Shown here one piece after another: positions 7,109-13,813 of a stretch of 27,587 bases of DNA. Source of the stretch: Treponema sp. (GTDB taxonomy: Bacteria > Spirochaetota > Spirochaetia > Treponematales > Rectinemataceae); assembly GCA_012516755.1 (NCBI GenBank), contig JAAYWE010000138.1, positions 1 through 27,587 on the forward strand, in the 5' to 3' direction. Numbering within the stretch: the stretch's first letter is position 1; each line of letters begins with the position of its first letter. A program made the position numbers and the translations under genes. The notes beneath the pieces were generated by a model. It ran no database searches. It saw only the letters and a list, made by a program, of their open reading frames with translations, and was not told the origin of the DNA.

Positions 7109-8215
7109 GTGATAAAATTCGCTGATGAAGCGATTATAAGCGTCGCAAGCGGTAAGGGGGGCGATGGTTGCGTTGCCTTTAGGCGAGAGAGATTTATTCC
7201 CTTGGGTGGCCCAGCAGGCGGAGATGGGGGGCGCGGTGGAGATGTGGTGTTTGTTGTAAAGAGGAATCTTCGGACGCTCGCATATCTTCGATATAGACAG
7301 GTGTTCAAAGCCGAAAACGGTCAGCCTGGCATGGGAAAGAACATGCATGGAAGAGATGGAAAGGATGTTATAATAGAAGTTCCGCCTGGGACTATTCTTC
7401 GCGACGCTCAGACAAATGAGATTATTAGGGATTTTGTAAATCGGTCAAGAGGCAAAAGAGCTGGGGCTCTGGAGGATGAAGAGCCATGGATTTTTTTAAA
7501 GGGCGGCAAAGGAGGCTGGGGAAATACTCATTTTAAGAGCTCAGTAAATCAAGCTCCGCGTTTCGCTCAACCCGGACAGCCAGGACAAGAGAGAAAACTC
7601 AAAGTCGAACTGAGCCTCATTGCGGATATAGGGCTTGTTGGGTTTCCAAATGCTGGAAAATCAAGCTTACTAGAGTATTTTACAAACGCACGTCCAAAGA
7701 TCGCTCCATATCCTTTCACGACAAAGATACCAAATTTGGGCGTTCTTACGGTTAATGAGAGGGATATTATCTTGGCTGATATCCCAGGCATAATAGAGGG
7801 AGCACATGAGGGAGCTGGATTGGGGCTTCGCTTTCTAAAGCATATCGCAAGGACAGCCTGCCTTGCTTTTCTGGTGGATCTTTCCGATGAGCACTGGAAA
7901 GCGGCTTTTCCTACTTTATTGCGCGAATTGGAACTATTTTCGCCAACCCTGGTGAAGAAACCGCGTATCTTGCTAGGAACAAAGATGGATCTATCGGAAT
8001 CCCAAGCAAATTTTATTGATTTCAAAGCGTCTTTCCCAGAAGAGAGCATTTATGGAATATCTGTTTTTACCGGTCAAGGTCTGGATGAGGTCAAACAGCA
8101 ACTCTTTGAAAAGGTTTTGGCCTATGAGGCTGCTGAGAATTATGAATCTCAAAAAGAAAATGCCAAGGAGCGCATATTCGATGAAATAGATTTCTCGGAC
8201 GAGGGCTTTATTTAA
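7109..8215 (+). CDS. obg: Obg family ribosome-assembly GTPase
   Basis: Obg/CgtA binds the 50S subunit and acts in its late assembly and in stress signalling. The 368 residues have the glycine-rich Obg fold (1-158, with KGGDG, GGPAGGDGGRGGDV and KGGKGGWGNTHF). The G domain follows: Walker A GFPNAGKSS (178-186), the switch region YPFTT (201-205), and DIPGIIEGAHEGAGLG (224-239). The G4 motif, NKxD in most GTPases, reads TKMD (291-294). The C-terminus is short compared with B. subtilis Obg. The start is GTG at 7109 with GGAG seven nucleotides upstream; no ATG is in frame nearby. The stop TAA shares a base with the nadD ATG. Confidence 0.95.
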   Translation: MIKFADEAIISVASGKGGDGCVAFRRERFIPLGGPAGGDGGRGGDVVFVVKRNLRTLAYLRYRQVFKAENGQPGMGKNMHGRDGKDVIIEVPPGTILRDAQTNEIIRDFVNRSRGKRAGALEDEEPWIFLKGGKGGWGNTHFKSSVNQAPRFAQPGQPGQERKLKVELSLIADIGLVGFPNAGKSSLLEYFTNARPKIAPYPFTTKIPNLGVLTVNERDIILADIPGIIEGAHEGAGLGLRFLKHIARTACLAFLVDLSDEHWKAAFPTLLRELELFSPTLVKKPRILLGTKMDLSESQANFIDFKASFPEESIYGISVFTGQGLDEVKQQLFEKVLAYEAAENYESQKENAKERIFDEIDFSDEGFI

Positions 8216-8793
8216 TGAGAATTGCAATTGTAGGAGGGTCTTTTAATCCGCCTCATATCGGGCATATGATTCTGATTGAAGAGATTCTTGCCACCGGTCG
8301 TTACCAGAGAGTATTGCTTATTCCAGCCAAGACTGCACCCCATAAAGTTCCTCAGATGGACCCAGGTCCAGAAATGCGGCTTGCTCTCTTGGAAGCAAGC
8401 ATTGAAGGATGGCCTAAGGTGGCAATCGAAGATTGCGAATTGAAGCGAACTGGTCTATCCTATACTTCAGACACCCTGGAAGAACTATGGGATAGAAAGC
8501 TGTTTGATGAAAAGCCCGGGCTTGTGATAGGCGATGATCTAGCTCCTGATTTTCTAGCGACATGGAAACGAGCCGAAAAGATTCTGGAATTAGCGGATAT
8601 TATCGTTGCCCATCGTCTCTATGTCGAGAATATCCCATTGCCCTATCCTCATGATTATCTCGATAATCTTGTTATTCCCATTTCTTCCACGCTTGTAAGA
8701 GGGAGGATTCATGGTGGCGGTGCATGGCGTTCGCTCGTTATGCCTTCCGTCCGCACAATCATAGAGAATTATGGACTATATCGAAATACCTGA
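8215..8793 (+). CDS. nadD: Nicotinate-mononucleotide adenylyltransferase
   Basis: The enzyme converts nicotinate mononucleotide and ATP to deamido-NAD in NAD synthesis. The 192 residues begin with the nucleotidyltransferase motif GGSFNPPHIGH (7-17), and carry a RVLLIPAKTAPHK stretch and the C-terminal ISSTLVRGRI, corresponding to the ISSTxIR motif. The length is typical. The start overlaps the obg stop by one base and the 3' end overlaps yqeK by 23 nt, so the genes are translationally coupled. NAD made here would also feed the NAD-dependent ligase in the same window, though that is not a specific link. Confidence 0.94.
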   Translation: MRIAIVGGSFNPPHIGHMILIEEILATGRYQRVLLIPAKTAPHKVPQMDPGPEMRLALLEASIEGWPKVAIEDCELKRTGLSYTSDTLEELWDRKLFDEKPGLVIGDDLAPDFLATWKRAEKILELADIIVAHRLYVENIPLPYPHDYLDNLVIPISSTLVRGRIHGGGAWRSLVMPSVRTIIENYGLYRNT

Positions 8794-9385
8794 AATTGCG
8801 TCAATAATTGAAAAAGAGATTGCCTGCAATTTGTCTCCCAAGAGATATGCTCACTCTCGATCGACTTCAGAGACCGCGGTAAAATTGGCCGAACGTTTTG
8901 GTGAAGATCGATGGGCTGCTCATCTGGCGGGATTGTCGCATGATATGTGCAGGGGATTGAGTTTTGAGGAACAAAACAATCTGGTAAACAAACATAGAGC
9001 TTGCATCGCTTTTCTAAGTGAGCGCCCATCTCTAGCAGCAATCTTATCGGATAGAGAATATAGGGAAAAGATGATTCATGGCCCGGCGGCAGCTTGTTCG
9101 CTCTGTTATAGGTTCCAGGTCAGGGAAGAATCGATATTGGAAGCTGTGGCATTGCATAGCATTGCAGATGATGCTATGTCTCCTCTTGCTAAGATTGTAT
9201 ACATAGCGGATAAGCTTGAGCCCCTTCGCAATAGATCAGCGGATGCAGATGAAAAAATGCAGACTTTGGACCTGGATTCCCTTTTTGCATATACGCTTGC
9301 TTCAGTCGTAAGATGGTTTTCTGAATCTGGGAAGCCGCTTTGCCCATACACTGCCGAGATATATAGTAGGATGACAAAATCATGA
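8771..9385 (+). CDS. yqeK: YqeK-type HD-domain Ap4A hydrolase
   Basis: YqeK proteins are symmetrical diadenosine-tetraphosphate hydrolases of the HD superfamily, using a bimetal site. Ligands visible in this 204-residue protein are H28 (AHSRST), H57-D58 (AGLSHD), H103 (MIHGPAAA), H129 (LHSIADD) and D147 (YIADKLEP). The length is normal for the family. It starts inside the end of nadD and its stop overlaps the next ATG by 4 nt (ATGA), matching the widespread nadD-yqeK-rsfS arrangement. The ribosome binding site at 8771 is weak, so translation probably depends on nadD. Confidence 0.9.
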   Translation: MDYIEIPEIASIIEKEIACNLSPKRYAHSRSTSETAVKLAERFGEDRWAAHLAGLSHDMCRGLSFEEQNNLVNKHRACIAFLSERPSLAAILSDREYREKMIHGPAAACSLCYRFQVREESILEAVALHSIADDAMSPLAKIVYIADKLEPLRNRSADADEKMQTLDLDSLFAYTLASVVRWFSESGKPLCPYTAEIYSRMTKS

Positions 9386-10572
9386 GCGACTCTAAATCGA
9401 AAATTCTAAAGCGGAGCACCTTGCCACTTTTAGTGATTTTGATCGTTGCGGCTGTCGGGATTTTCTTTGTCGTAAAACTCACCGAGAAGGGAACTGTCGA
9501 GAGCATTATCAAGAAAGACCAGCCCATGGCTATGCTCTTTATTTTTGAGAGTAATAAGAAGCCTGTTTCTAATCAACTTTTAATCTGGTATCCTTCGAGG
9601 CGCAAGGCTGCGATTATGGATATTCCTAGCACTATGGGCATCATCTTGAAAAGCGCAAATAAGATGAGCAGCATCGACACTGTCTATGACTCTCGAAATC
9701 CCAGCAAATTTGTCAAAGAAATAAGTGATTATCTTAAATACCCGATAGATGGCTGGTTTGTATACGATGAGGCTAGCCTTTGTCAAACAATAGATCTGCT
9801 AGAAGGAATTCAGATGTTTATCCCCGAGACTGTGATGGAGAGCGACTCATTGAAAGGGGTGTCTCTGCCAGGAGGCGCTGTAGTGCTAGATGGGGATAAG
9901 ACAAACCAATATCTTCTTTATGCCTTGGCTACGGATTCATATTCCGAGGAGATCAGCCGTAAACAAAGGTTGCTTATTAACATGTTGGGGAGGCTTGCCG
10001 ATGAATCAGCAAGTTTCAACAAAAAGAGTAATCTTCGTTTGATTGCCTCAAAGCCAAAGAGCAATTTCAGCCTTGCAACCCGTTTGAGCATTTTTGAGCA
10101 CTTAGCTCAGATTGATCATGATATGATAATTACGCAGTTCATTTCCGGATCTTTTAGAAGCTTCGAGGGGCGTCGCCTTCTCTTTCCATATTATGATGGA
10201 GAGCTTGCTCGGGATGTGGTGAGTCAAACAGCAAAGGCGCTGGGTATAGAGGAAGATGGAGCTTCTCAGAAGACGATTGTGACAATAGACATACTGAATG
10301 GCTGTGGAGAAAAAGGGCTTGCAAATACAGCATCGATTCTCTTCGAGAGCTATGGCTACAAAGTTGTATCTGTAGGCAATGCACCAAGCTTCGATTATGC
10401 AAAAACAGTCATGTACGACAACGATGGAGATAAGGCAGCGCTTCAGCAGGTTGCAAATATTATAAATTGCAAGAATTTTGGCGATGCTTCAGTTCTGCCA
10501 GGGCTTCAAAAGGCCAATATCACTATAATATTGGGAAAGGATTTCAACGGGAGGTATTGTATTGGACAGTAA
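9382..10572 (+). CDS. Membrane-anchored LCP/LytR_C-domain protein with degenerate LCP site
   Basis: The 396-residue protein has a short basic cytoplasmic N-terminus, one transmembrane helix (about 13-33), an LCP-like domain (about 45-215) and a well-kept LytR_C domain (about 293-390: TIVTIDILNGCGEKGLA, YKVVSVGNAPSFDYAKT, ITIILGKDF). LCP proteins transfer polyprenyl-linked glycopolymers to the cell wall, using conserved arginines. Here the usual IPRDT motif reads IPSTM, and the segment normally 'LNGEQALAYVRFR' reads LDGDKTNQYLLYALA, so both arginine positions look lost, although SRKQRLL keeps the following helix. I infer that transferase activity is unlikely. A gene of this kind between yqeK and rsfS is common in several phyla. 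It shares ATGA with yqeK and overlaps rsfS by 11 nt. Confidence 0.75.
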   Translation: MSDSKSKILKRSTLPLLVILIVAAVGIFFVVKLTEKGTVESIIKKDQPMAMLFIFESNKKPVSNQLLIWYPSRRKAAIMDIPSTMGIILKSANKMSSIDTVYDSRNPSKFVKEISDYLKYPIDGWFVYDEASLCQTIDLLEGIQMFIPETVMESDSLKGVSLPGGAVVLDGDKTNQYLLYALATDSYSEEISRKQRLLINMLGRLADESASFNKKSNLRLIASKPKSNFSLATRLSIFEHLAQIDHDMIITQFISGSFRSFEGRRLLFPYYDGELARDVVSQTAKALGIEEDGASQKTIVTIDILNGCGEKGLANTASILFESYGYKVVSVGNAPSFDYAKTVMYDNDGDKAALQQVANIINCKNFGDASVLPGLQKANITIILGKDFNGRYCIGQ

Positions 10573-10924
10573 GGCGTTTGCATATCAGAGTGCTGAGATT
10601 CTGGCGCAACATAAAGCGCTGAATGTTCTCGTTATGGATGTTCATGAGATAGCTGGGTGGGCTGACTATTTTGTACTGGCCACAAGCACAAGTTCCACTC
10701 ATATGCGAGGGCTTCAAAAGCACATTGAGGACTTTCTAAAAGTGGAAAAAATAGATCTTCTCAATAAGCCTGAAGTTACAGACGATCAGTGCTGGCTCTT
10801 AATGGATGCCCAGGATGTGATTATTCATATCATGAGCGCTGAGGCCAGGGATTTTTATGATCTGGAATCACTCTGGTTCAATGCACCCCGTTTTGCAGTC
10901 GCTTTTCGTGGAAATGGAATCTGA
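10562..10924 (+). CDS. rsfS: Ribosomal silencing factor RsfS
   Basis: RsfS binds L14 on the 50S subunit and blocks subunit joining when nutrients are short. The 120 residues show the family pattern: DVHEIAGWADYFVLATSTSSTHMRGL (about 26-51), a KPEVTDDQCWLLMDAQDVIIHIM stretch (about 69-91), and ARDFYDLESLW near the C-terminus. The start is TTG at 10562, supported by GGGAGG seven to eight nucleotides upstream; no ATG fits the conserved N-terminus. It overlaps the LCP-like gene by 11 nt and is the last gene before a strong terminator. Confidence 0.93.
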   Translation: MDSKAFAYQSAEILAQHKALNVLVMDVHEIAGWADYFVLATSTSSTHMRGLQKHIEDFLKVEKIDLLNKPEVTDDQCWLLMDAQDVIIHIMSAEARDFYDLESLWFNAPRFAVAFRGNGI

Positions 10925-10971
10925 ATCCGGAATGGAATAGTGTCATTAATCTTGGTATGAGCAAGATATTT

Positions 10972-10999
10972 AAAAGGCGCGGTTTTCACCGCGCCTTTT
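10972..10999. terminator. Bidirectional intrinsic terminator
   Basis: AAAAGGCGCGG (10972-10982) and CCGCGCCTTTT (10989-10999) form an 11-bp perfect stem with a six-base loop. The A and T runs at its two ends let it serve both the rsfS transcript (plus) and the acidic-protein transcript (minus), which converge here. Confidence 0.9.
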
Positions 11000-11018
11000 G
11001 ATCTATAAGACCACGCTC

Positions 11019-11354
11019 TTATTCATCCGTGTCGTAATCAAAATCTTCGTCTTCGAAGTCCTCGTCCTCGAATTCCTCATCCTCACCTATGTCCTCATCT
11101 TCGTCGAAATCTTCGTCGATATCTTCCTCGTCCTCGAATTCCTCATCCTCTTCGAAGTCATCTTCATCTTCCAAATCTTCTTCGTCATCAAACTCGTCAT
11201 CATCGCTGTCATAGTCGAATTCATCATCGTAGGCACCATCGAATCGCACAGTTGGTCGAAGCGAATATATGGTATCGGCAGAATCGCCATTGGTAAGGGT
11301 GATCAATTCGAATTCTTCCTGCGTATCGGCTGTCATTTTAATTTTATGGTTCAT
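11019..11354 (-). CDS. Small, extremely acidic protein with six-residue repeats (unknown function)
   Basis: I do not recognise a family. From ATG at 11354 it encodes 111 residues. That start has GGGAGGTG six nucleotides upstream, while a longer reading back to 11444 has no such site. Residues 1-40 are mixed and could form a small beta-rich segment. From residue 43 on, 53 of 69 residues are Asp or Glu and none is Lys or Arg. Hydrophobic residues punctuate this tail at a six-residue spacing (F55, L61, F67, F73, I79; then F83, I89, F95), giving units of one hydrophobic plus about five acidic residues. There is no signal peptide or membrane helix, so it is probably cytoplasmic. Possible roles, all inference, are binding of metal ions or of basic, nucleic-acid-binding proteins. 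It stands alone on the minus strand with its own terminator. Confidence 0.7.
   Translation of the reverse strand: MNHKIKMTADTQEEFELITLTNGDSADTIYSLRPTVRFDGAYDDEFDYDSDDDEFDDEEDLEDEDDFEEDEEFEDEEDIDEDFDEDEDIGEDEEFEDEDFEDEDFDYDTDE
11059..11150. repeat. 26-nt exact direct repeat within the acidic gene
   Basis: The bases at 11059-11084 recur exactly at 11125-11150, with 40 nt between the copies. They encode EDEEFEDE-type units at residues 91-99 and 69-77 of the acidic protein. The surrounding DNA is a looser repeat of CTC/TTC triplets. Such exact copies allow slippage or recombination that changes tail length. Confidence 0.8.
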
Positions 11355-11411
11355 ATTGCGCACCTCCCATAAATATTCTCTTTGTATTGAAGCAGATGTA
11401 CTATTACGAGA

Positions 11412-11428
11412 AACAGTCAGTGCGTCAA
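11412..11428 (-). promoter_or_regulatory. Possible -35 region and spacer for the acidic gene
   Basis: On the minus strand TTGACG (11423-11428) is followed by a weak -10 candidate, TAATAG, after 16 nt. It lies about 50 nt upstream of the preferred start, in the spacer divergent from ispE. The -10 match is poor, so this is tentative. Confidence 0.3.
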
Positions 11429-11509
11429 TACAGCGGCAAGGCAAAATTTATAGGTCAAATGAAAATATGTCAAGGAAAAATCGCAAAAATAATGCTTTAG
11501 AAATGGCTT

Positions 11510-11536
11510 TTAACAGAAAAAATTGTCATATATAAT
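11510..11536 (+). promoter_or_regulatory. Candidate promoter for ispE-spoVG
   Basis: A perfect TATAAT (11531-11536) has TTAACA (11510-11515) upstream with a short 15-nt spacer. Transcription would begin near 11543, leaving only about four bases before the ispE ATG. No convincing ribosome binding site is present. Confidence 0.5.
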
Positions 11537-11546
11537 ACCATGAAAG

Positions 11547-12581
11547 ATGCCTACACTCGAAATTAAGGTCTTTGCAAAGATCAATATCGGACTTAAGGTA
11601 TTTCAGAGCAGAACCTCTGGATACCATGACATAGAAAGCATATTTCAGAATGTCAGTCTAGCCGATACTATTTGGATATCAACCAGCAATAAGAGCAATA
11701 AAGCAAGAGTAACCATAGAAGGTGACTTTGGATGCCCTATAGAATCATCAAGTGTATATAAAGCAGCGATTGAATTCGATAGAGCTACCGATGGAATCAT
11801 AAGGCGAAACGGTGTACATGTCCAGGTTGGAAAAGAAATTCCTGCACAGGCAGGCTTGGGTGCAGCCAGCGCTGATGCCGCAGCCACGCTTTGCGGCTTA
11901 AACGAACTCTTTGGCAATCGATTCTCAAAAAAAGAACTCGCTCGCATTTCAACAAGAATAGGAAGCGATGTTCCCTTCTTTTTGTTTGGGGAGGGTGCAG
12001 CCATCGTTAGGGGGCGAGGCGAGCGGATAAGTCTCATAAAACCAAGGACTGATTTTGGAATAGTCATTTTGCTGCCTGCATGGGCTTCTTCTACTAAGGA
12101 TGCCTATAGGCTTTTGGATGTTATGCGCCGAAATGGTCTTTCTCGGATTCATTCCTCGACCGAGGTTTGTGAGGGCGAATCAACTTATCGTGTTTGCCAT
12201 TCGGACGGCGATTTGAAGAAATGGTATGATGGTCCCATTGCCTATTGGCATCTGGGAAACGATTTTCAGCAGGTAATGGAAGAACAGCACAGAGAATATG
12301 AAGTGTGGTCGCAGTTACTTATCGATAATGGTGCGGTCTGTACAAGCCTTACTGGCTCTGGCTCAGCTATGTATGGAGTTTTCGAATCCATGAGAGAGGC
12401 CGATGCGGCTGCCGAAGAATACAGAAATCTGATCAAGAGAGTCGAGAAATCGGAATTGTGCAATATTGTTAGCATTTTCTCAGTAGTACCGCTTGCGCGA
12501 AGCATGATTGTAAGTTATATTCAAGCTTGCAACGTAGATACAAGGTCAGACAAGGAGCGTCCTTGCTATGGAAGTGACTGA
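11547..12581 (+). CDS. ispE: 4-diphosphocytidyl-2-C-methyl-D-erythritol kinase
   Basis: IspE phosphorylates CDP-methylerythritol in the non-mevalonate isoprenoid pathway. Visible GHMP-kinase features are the N-terminal FAKINIGLKV with lysine K11, GYHDIESIFQ (25-34), the ATP loop PAQAGLGAASADAAAT (99-114; most members have GLGGGSSDAAA), and the catalytic aspartate D141 in SDVPFF. GSGSAMYGVF near the C-terminus is the third motif. At 344 residues it is longer than the 280-300 usual for the family. The extra length is a segment after DAYRLLDVM (about 195-235) and a tail of about 20 residues that overlaps spoVG by 14 nt. The start matches the conserved N-terminus. The ispE-spoVG order is known from other bacteria. 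Confidence 0.9.
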   Translation: MPTLEIKVFAKINIGLKVFQSRTSGYHDIESIFQNVSLADTIWISTSNKSNKARVTIEGDFGCPIESSSVYKAAIEFDRATDGIIRRNGVHVQVGKEIPAQAGLGAASADAAATLCGLNELFGNRFSKKELARISTRIGSDVPFFLFGEGAAIVRGRGERISLIKPRTDFGIVILLPAWASSTKDAYRLLDVMRRNGLSRIHSSTEVCEGESTYRVCHSDGDLKKWYDGPIAYWHLGNDFQQVMEEQHREYEVWSQLLIDNGAVCTSLTGSGSAMYGVFESMREADAAAEEYRNLIKRVEKSELCNIVSIFSVVPLARSMIVSYIQACNVDTRSDKERPCYGSD

Positions 12582-12852
12582 CATCCGTATCCGGAAGGTA
12601 AGTGCTGAGGGAAAACTCAAAGCGTATGTAACAGTGACCTTCGATGAATGCTTTGTTGTTCACAATGTAAAAATAATCGAAGGCAAGAGTGGCATGTTCA
12701 TTGCTATGCCCAGTAGGCGGACAAAAACAGGAGAATACAAGGATATTGCACATCCCATTTGTCCTGATTTCCGATCGAAACTTCAGGAAAAAATTCTCGC
12801 TGCATATAATTCTGATGCGCCAAGCGATTCTTCAGTGCCCGAATTTGACTGA
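12568..12852 (+). CDS. spoVG: SpoVG family RNA/DNA-binding regulator
   Basis: SpoVG proteins are small site-specific nucleic-acid-binding regulators, studied in Firmicutes and in Borrelia. The 94 residues match the family throughout: MEVTDIRIRKVSAEGKLKAY at the start, VTFDECFVVHNVKIIEG, then MPSRRTKTGEYKDIAHPI (47-64), which is the most conserved stretch. AAGGAG precedes the ATG by about nine nucleotides. It begins inside the 3' end of ispE, so the two are translationally linked. The tRNA promoter begins immediately after its stop codon, with no terminator seen between them. Confidence 0.95.
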   Translation: MEVTDIRIRKVSAEGKLKAYVTVTFDECFVVHNVKIIEGKSGMFIAMPSRRTKTGEYKDIAHPICPDFRSKLQEKILAAYNSDAPSDSSVPEFD

Positions 12853-12856
12853 CACC

Positions 12857-12885
12857 TTCACATTTTTTTGATTTCCTCGTATATT
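12857..12885 (+). promoter_or_regulatory. Promoter for tRNA-Gln and rplY
   Basis: TTCACA (12857-12862) and TATATT (12880-12885) are each one mismatch from consensus and separated by 17 nt. Transcription would begin near 12892, about 12 nt before the mature tRNA. It begins five bases after the spoVG stop. Confidence 0.6.
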
Positions 12886-12903
12886 GCAATGAATTCTTTT
12901 AAT

Positions 12904-12975
12904 TGGGACGTAGGCAAGCGGTAAGCCTCCGGATTTTGGTTCCGGCATGCGCAGGTTCGAATCCTGCCGTCCCAG
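12904..12975 (+). tRNA. tRNA-Gln (anticodon TTG)
   Basis: A full 72-nt cloverleaf is present. The acceptor stem is TGGGACG (12904-12910) with CGTCCCA (12968-12974) and discriminator G12975. The D stem is GGC/GCC. The anticodon stem CCGGA/TCCGG encloses the loop TTTTGGT, with TTG at 12936-12938. The T arm is GCAGG-TTCGAAT-CCTGC (12951-12967). CCA is not encoded and must be added after transcription. The next gene, rplY, begins only 32 nt downstream. Confidence 0.95.
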
Positions 12976-13007
12976 GATAAAGCATATGGCTCAAGGAGTA
13001 GGAAAAT

Positions 13008-13664
13008 ATGGAACATATTGCATTGAGAGTCTCGCCGAGAGGGAAACTGACTAAAGGAGAGCTCAGGCAAGAGCGAAAAAAAGGCAGATTGCCCGCTCAG
13101 ATCTATGGCAAGGGGATTGAGCCTATCTCGGTTTTTCTCGAAGGCAAGGAGTTTGCTAATGTTGCAAAACGTGTCACCGAGAGTAGGATCATCGACCTCG
13201 ATTTGGAAGGGAAAAAATTTGCCACTCTATTGAAGGAAATCCAAAAGGAGACAATTTCTGGTAATGTCATACATATTGATTTTAATCTTGTAAGGCACGA
13301 TAGAAATATCCATGTTAGAGTTCCTCTTCACCTGAATGGCGTAGCAAAAGGTGTCAAAGATGGTGGGATTCTGGAGCATTCAATTCATGAGATCGAAGTT
13401 GAGTGCGATTCCGATCACCTTCCAGAAAAGATCGAAGTCGATATCACAGATCTTGAAGCAAATCATGCCCTTCATCTGAAGGAAGTAGCCTTGCCTGAAG
13501 GGGTAAAGTTGGTTACTAACCCTGACACCGTATTTGCGATAATAAAGTTTGCACATGGAGAGCCTGAAAAGGCATTGGAGCCAGAAGCTGAGGAAGCAGG
13601 AGAAGCTGTTGCATCTTCAGAGCAGGAATCTGCAGAAACGACAAGTGAAGCTGTACATAAATAG
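13008..13664 (+). CDS. rplY: 50S ribosomal protein L25 (CTC/TL5 type)
   Basis: It binds 5S rRNA in the large subunit, and the longer CTC form is linked to general stress in B. subtilis. The 218 residues contain an L25 domain (about 1-95: RGKLTKGELRQERKKGRLPAQIYGKG, then VIHIDFNLV), a second TL5/CTC beta domain (about 100-188: VRVPLHLNGVAKGVKDGGILEH, DHLPEKIEVDITDLE, HLKEVALPEGVKL), and an acidic Glu/Ala-rich tail (189-218). AAGGAG lies before the ATG. In many bacteria pth follows this gene, but here it does not. The gene is probably cotranscribed with the tRNA in front of it. Confidence 0.95.
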   Translation: MEHIALRVSPRGKLTKGELRQERKKGRLPAQIYGKGIEPISVFLEGKEFANVAKRVTESRIIDLDLEGKKFATLLKEIQKETISGNVIHIDFNLVRHDRNIHVRVPLHLNGVAKGVKDGGILEHSIHEIEVECDSDHLPEKIEVDITDLEANHALHLKEVALPEGVKLVTNPDTVFAIIKFAHGEPEKALEPEAEEAGEAVASSEQESAETTSEAVHK

Positions 13665-13692
13665 CTTTTCAATACTTCAATTTATTCTTAAG

Positions 13693-13735
13693 AGTCCAGT
13701 GTTCCGGCTTCAGATGCTGGAAAGCTGGGCTTTTT
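13693..13735 (+). terminator. Intrinsic terminator after rplY
   Basis: An outer stem AGTCCAG (13693-13699) with CTGGGCT (13725-13731) and an inner stem TTCCGGC (13702-13708) with GCTGGAA (13716-13722) enclose a seven-base loop, followed by TTTTT. It lies 29 nt after the rplY stop. The remainder of the spacer to tilS (13736-13813) holds no gene and no clear promoter. Confidence 0.75.
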
Positions 13736-13813
13736 ATTGCTAGGCTTGATACATCTGGATCTGCAAGACAGAAACCAGGGTGCACAGAGGCAAGCCTGGG
13801 CAAGGCAAATAGA

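Noticed and set aside
10998..11372. A hydrophobic plus-strand reading frame that looks like a string of membrane helices
   Set aside because: It is the antisense of the Asp/Glu-rich gene: GAN codons read backwards give Ile, Phe, Leu and Val. The minus-strand gene has a strong ribosome binding site and terminator; this frame has neither.
11355..11444. N-terminal extension of the acidic protein back to 11444
   Set aside because: The extra 30 residues are Cys/Ser/Arg-rich and unlike the remainder, and GGGAGGTG lies exactly in front of the ATG at 11354.
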